A stretch of DNA of 14,765 nucleotides, from the NCBI GenBank assembly GCA_021801885.1, contig JAKABL010000014.1, forward strand, positions 1-14,765. The letters are read 5' to 3'. Of the stretch, positions 13,165-14,765 are shown piece by piece. This stretch comes from a bacterium. Its GTDB lineage: Bacteria > Patescibacteriota > Minisyncoccia > UBA6257 > 2-01-FULL-56-20. A program made the translations under genes and the position numbers. The notes beneath the pieces are model-generated. The model had not been told where the DNA came from, searched no databases, and worked only from the letters and a program-made list of their open reading frames with translations. Position 1 is the first letter of the stretch, and each line of letters starts with the position of its first letter.

Positions 13165-14765
13165 TCATCCTCCCGTCACTTCGTGCTTCGGACCGCGCAT
13201 CGTCGTATTCCTCCGATGTTCTTCGGTGTTCATAAGGCCGCACTTTTTCCATTTCTTGCCGCTTCCGCACGGGCATGGGTCGTTCCGTCCGATCTTTTCC
13301 CCATGGCCGTCTCCGGCGTTCTGTCCGGATGCCGACGAAGCGCCGTTCCCTGAAGCGGCAGGAGCGGAAGGAGTATCTCCCGCGGGCGATGCCGCGACCG
13401 GCATCCCCGCCAGTTTGAAAATATTTCCAAAGAGCCATCCGTTATAGTTGCCCCAGAACGCGCGGAAGAGGCGGCTTGCCTCCTGGCGGTATTCCACGAG
13501 AGGATCGTGCTGTGCGTACGCGCGAAGGCCGACGGACTCCTGAAGCGCCTCGAGATCTTCGAGATTCGTCATCCAGAGCATATCGAGGATCCCGAGCATC
13601 TGGTTCTTTGCGAGCGGATGCGCTGCGATCTCCTGCGCCTTCCGATCGATCACGTTTCTGAAATCATCAAGCACGGCCGTGGCAAAAGGATCCTCCGACG
13701 CTTCCCGCGGAACTATCGCGGCATCCTTGAACGCCTTTACGATCTCCGCACGCGCGGCATCGGGATCGTCCATGAAGCGCGCGGTCCATACCGCATCAAA
13801 ATGGGCCTTTGCCGCTTCGGCGATCGCCTGCGCAAGGTCTTCCTTGCGTACGATGCCCAAAAGTTCCGTGCGCCGCTTATACACAGCCGCACGCTGACGA
13901 TTCAACACATCATCGTATTCAAGGAGATGTTTGCGAAGGTCGAAATTGGACCCTTCCACCTTCTCCTGAGCCTGTTCCACCGCCTTCGTCACCATGCCGA
14001 ACTCGATCGGCTCGTTTTCAGGAAGGTCGAAACGCTCCATGATCCCTTTAATGCGATCGCCCCCGAAGATGCGCAGCAGGTCGTCATCGAGGGAAAGGAA
14101 GAACTGGGACGACCCGGGGTCGCCCTGACGGCCGGCGCGGCCGCGCAGCTGGTTGTCGATGCGCCGCGCCTCGTGGCGGTCCGTTCCGATCACGTGCAGT
14201 CCTCCGGCGTCGCGCACGCTCGCGGCCTCTTCGGGCGTCGGCGGATTGCCCCCGAGCAGGATGTCCACGCCTCGGCCGGCAACGTTCGTCGCCACCGTCA
14301 CCGCCCCGGGACGGCCCGCTTGGGCGATGATCGCACCTTCCCGCTCGTTGTTTTTTGCATTGAGCACCTCATGCTTCACGTTCGCCCTCGCGAGTGCGGC
14401 GGAAATGATCTCATTCCGCGCGATGGACGTCGTGCCGAGCAGTACCGGTTGTCCTTTTTTCTGCCGCGTGCGCACATCGTCGATAATGGCGTTCAATTTG
14501 GCATCGAAATTCTTATAAATGAGATCGTTCATATCCTTCCGCACAAGCGGACGGTTCGTCGGAATGCTCATGACCTCAAGCCCGTAGACCTTATGGAACT
14601 CCTCGGCCGACGTCTGCGCCGTGCCCGTCATGCCCGCGAGCTTCCGATACATGCGGAAATAGTTCTGAATGGAGATCTTCGCATAGGTACGCGACTCCTC
14701 CTTCACCTGCACGCCCTCCTTCGCCTCGATGGCCTGATGGAGGCCCGCCTGATAGCGCCTGCCGA
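13165..14765 (-). CDS. secA: Protein translocase subunit SecA, C-terminal part (N-terminus beyond window)
   Basis: The frame is open to the right edge, leaving 532 residues of the preprotein-translocase motor. The visible part starts in GRRYQAGLHQAIEAKEGV and continues with LAGMTGTA and IPTNRP. The second nucleotide-binding domain has VLLGTTS, TNVAGRGVDILLGGN (usually TNMAGRGTDI), GLHVIGTDRHEARRIDNQ and LRGRAGRQGDPGSSQFFLSL. The helical scaffold and wing domains follow (HLLEYDDVLNRQR, VGLRAYAQHDPLVEYRQEASRLF). An Ala/Gly/Ser-rich linker leads to the SEC-C zinc motif GRNDPCPCGSGKKWKKCG near the end. The usual fourth ligand after the last Cys (His or Cys) is Gly here. A GTG at 14712 could mimic a start but sits inside conserved sequence. 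It drives export of proteins such as the envelope proteins seen in this window. Confidence 0.97.
   Translation of the reverse strand, partial: GRRYQAGLHQAIEAKEGVQVKEESRTYAKISIQNYFRMYRKLAGMTGTAQTSAEEFHKVYGLEVMSIPTNRPLVRKDMNDLIYKNFDAKLNAIIDDVRTRQKKGQPVLLGTTSIARNEIISAALARANVKHEVLNAKNNEREGAIIAQAGRPGAVTVATNVAGRGVDILLGGNPPTPEEAASVRDAGGLHVIGTDRHEARRIDNQLRGRAGRQGDPGSSQFFLSLDDDLLRIFGGDRIKGIMERFDLPENEPIEFGMVTKAVEQAQEKVEGSNFDLRKHLLEYDDVLNRQRAAVYKRRTELLGIVRKEDLAQAIAEAAKAHFDAVWTARFMDDPDAARAEIVKAFKDAAIVPREASEDPFATAVLDDFRNVIDRKAQEIAAHPLAKNQMLGILDMLWMTNLEDLEALQESVGLRAYAQHDPLVEYRQEASRLFRAFWGNYNGWLFGNIFKLAGMPVAASPAGDTPSAPAASGNGASSASGQNAGDGHGEKIGRNDPCPCGSGKKWKKCGLMNTEEHRRNTTMRGPKHEVTGG

Noticed and set aside
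1..14765. tRNA, rRNA, CRISPR arrays, insertion sequences or prophage genes
   Set aside because: No cloverleaf-like sequence, regularly spaced repeats, transposase motifs or phage structural genes were seen on either strand by reading; no search tool was run.

Overview
The window reads as a chromosomal segment of a Candidate Phyla Radiation (Patescibacteria) bacterium, most likely of Parcubacteria type and rather GC-rich (about 55-60% by eye). This is an inference from the gene mix: a SIS-type phosphoglucose/phosphomannose isomerase, a GH130 glycoside phosphorylase, a MacAB-like exporter whose adaptor has a long hairpin insert, an anchored FKBP, a stand-alone MetRS-like tRNA-binding domain and DUF5666-like secreted proteins, with almost no Shine-Dalgarno (SD) sequences. 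All 14 recognised genes lie on the minus strand, so transcription runs from right to left. Several genes end in TGA, which fits the standard bacterial code.

From right to left: the C-terminal part of secA (13165-14765, cut by the right edge); a 107-residue tRNA-binding domain protein (12782-13105); a membrane-anchored FKBP prolyl isomerase (12198-12749); a hairpin-bearing spacer; one 835-codon gene that fuses glucose-6-phosphate dehydrogenase to 6-phosphogluconate dehydrogenase (9497-12004); a phosphoglucose/phosphomannose isomerase (8440-9411); a small DUF4258-like protein (8011-8361); a PEBP/YbhB protein (7526-7975); an ECF sigma factor (6780-7493); a putative membrane anti-sigma factor (6260-6673); a DUF5666-like membrane protein (5637-6233 or 6263); a MacA-like adaptor (3776-5614), a MacB-type ATPase (2975-3715) and permease (1703-2950); a second, smaller DUF5666-like protein (1227-1634); and a GH130 glycoside phosphorylase (1-1099, cut by the left edge).

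Two groups stand out. The isomerase and the fused dehydrogenase together take fructose-6-phosphate through glucose-6-phosphate to ribulose-5-phosphate with two NAD(P)H-forming steps; only a 6-phosphogluconolactonase is missing from the window. The block from sigma factor to small DUF5666 protein looks like a regulated envelope cassette, with a sigma factor and membrane partner feeding a tripartite-like exporter flanked by two related extracytoplasmic proteins.

A recurring signal is a -10 hexamer (TATAAT or close) followed by 6-8 nt and then an ATG, with no SD. It is seen before the tRNA-binding gene, the fused dehydrogenase, the isomerase, the DUF4258-like gene and, more weakly, the PEBP gene. 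This suggests leaderless mRNAs and moves three starts downstream of the longest possible ORF. No RNA genes, CRISPR arrays, insertion sequences or phage genes were seen, and no gene-free gap exceeds about 185 bases.
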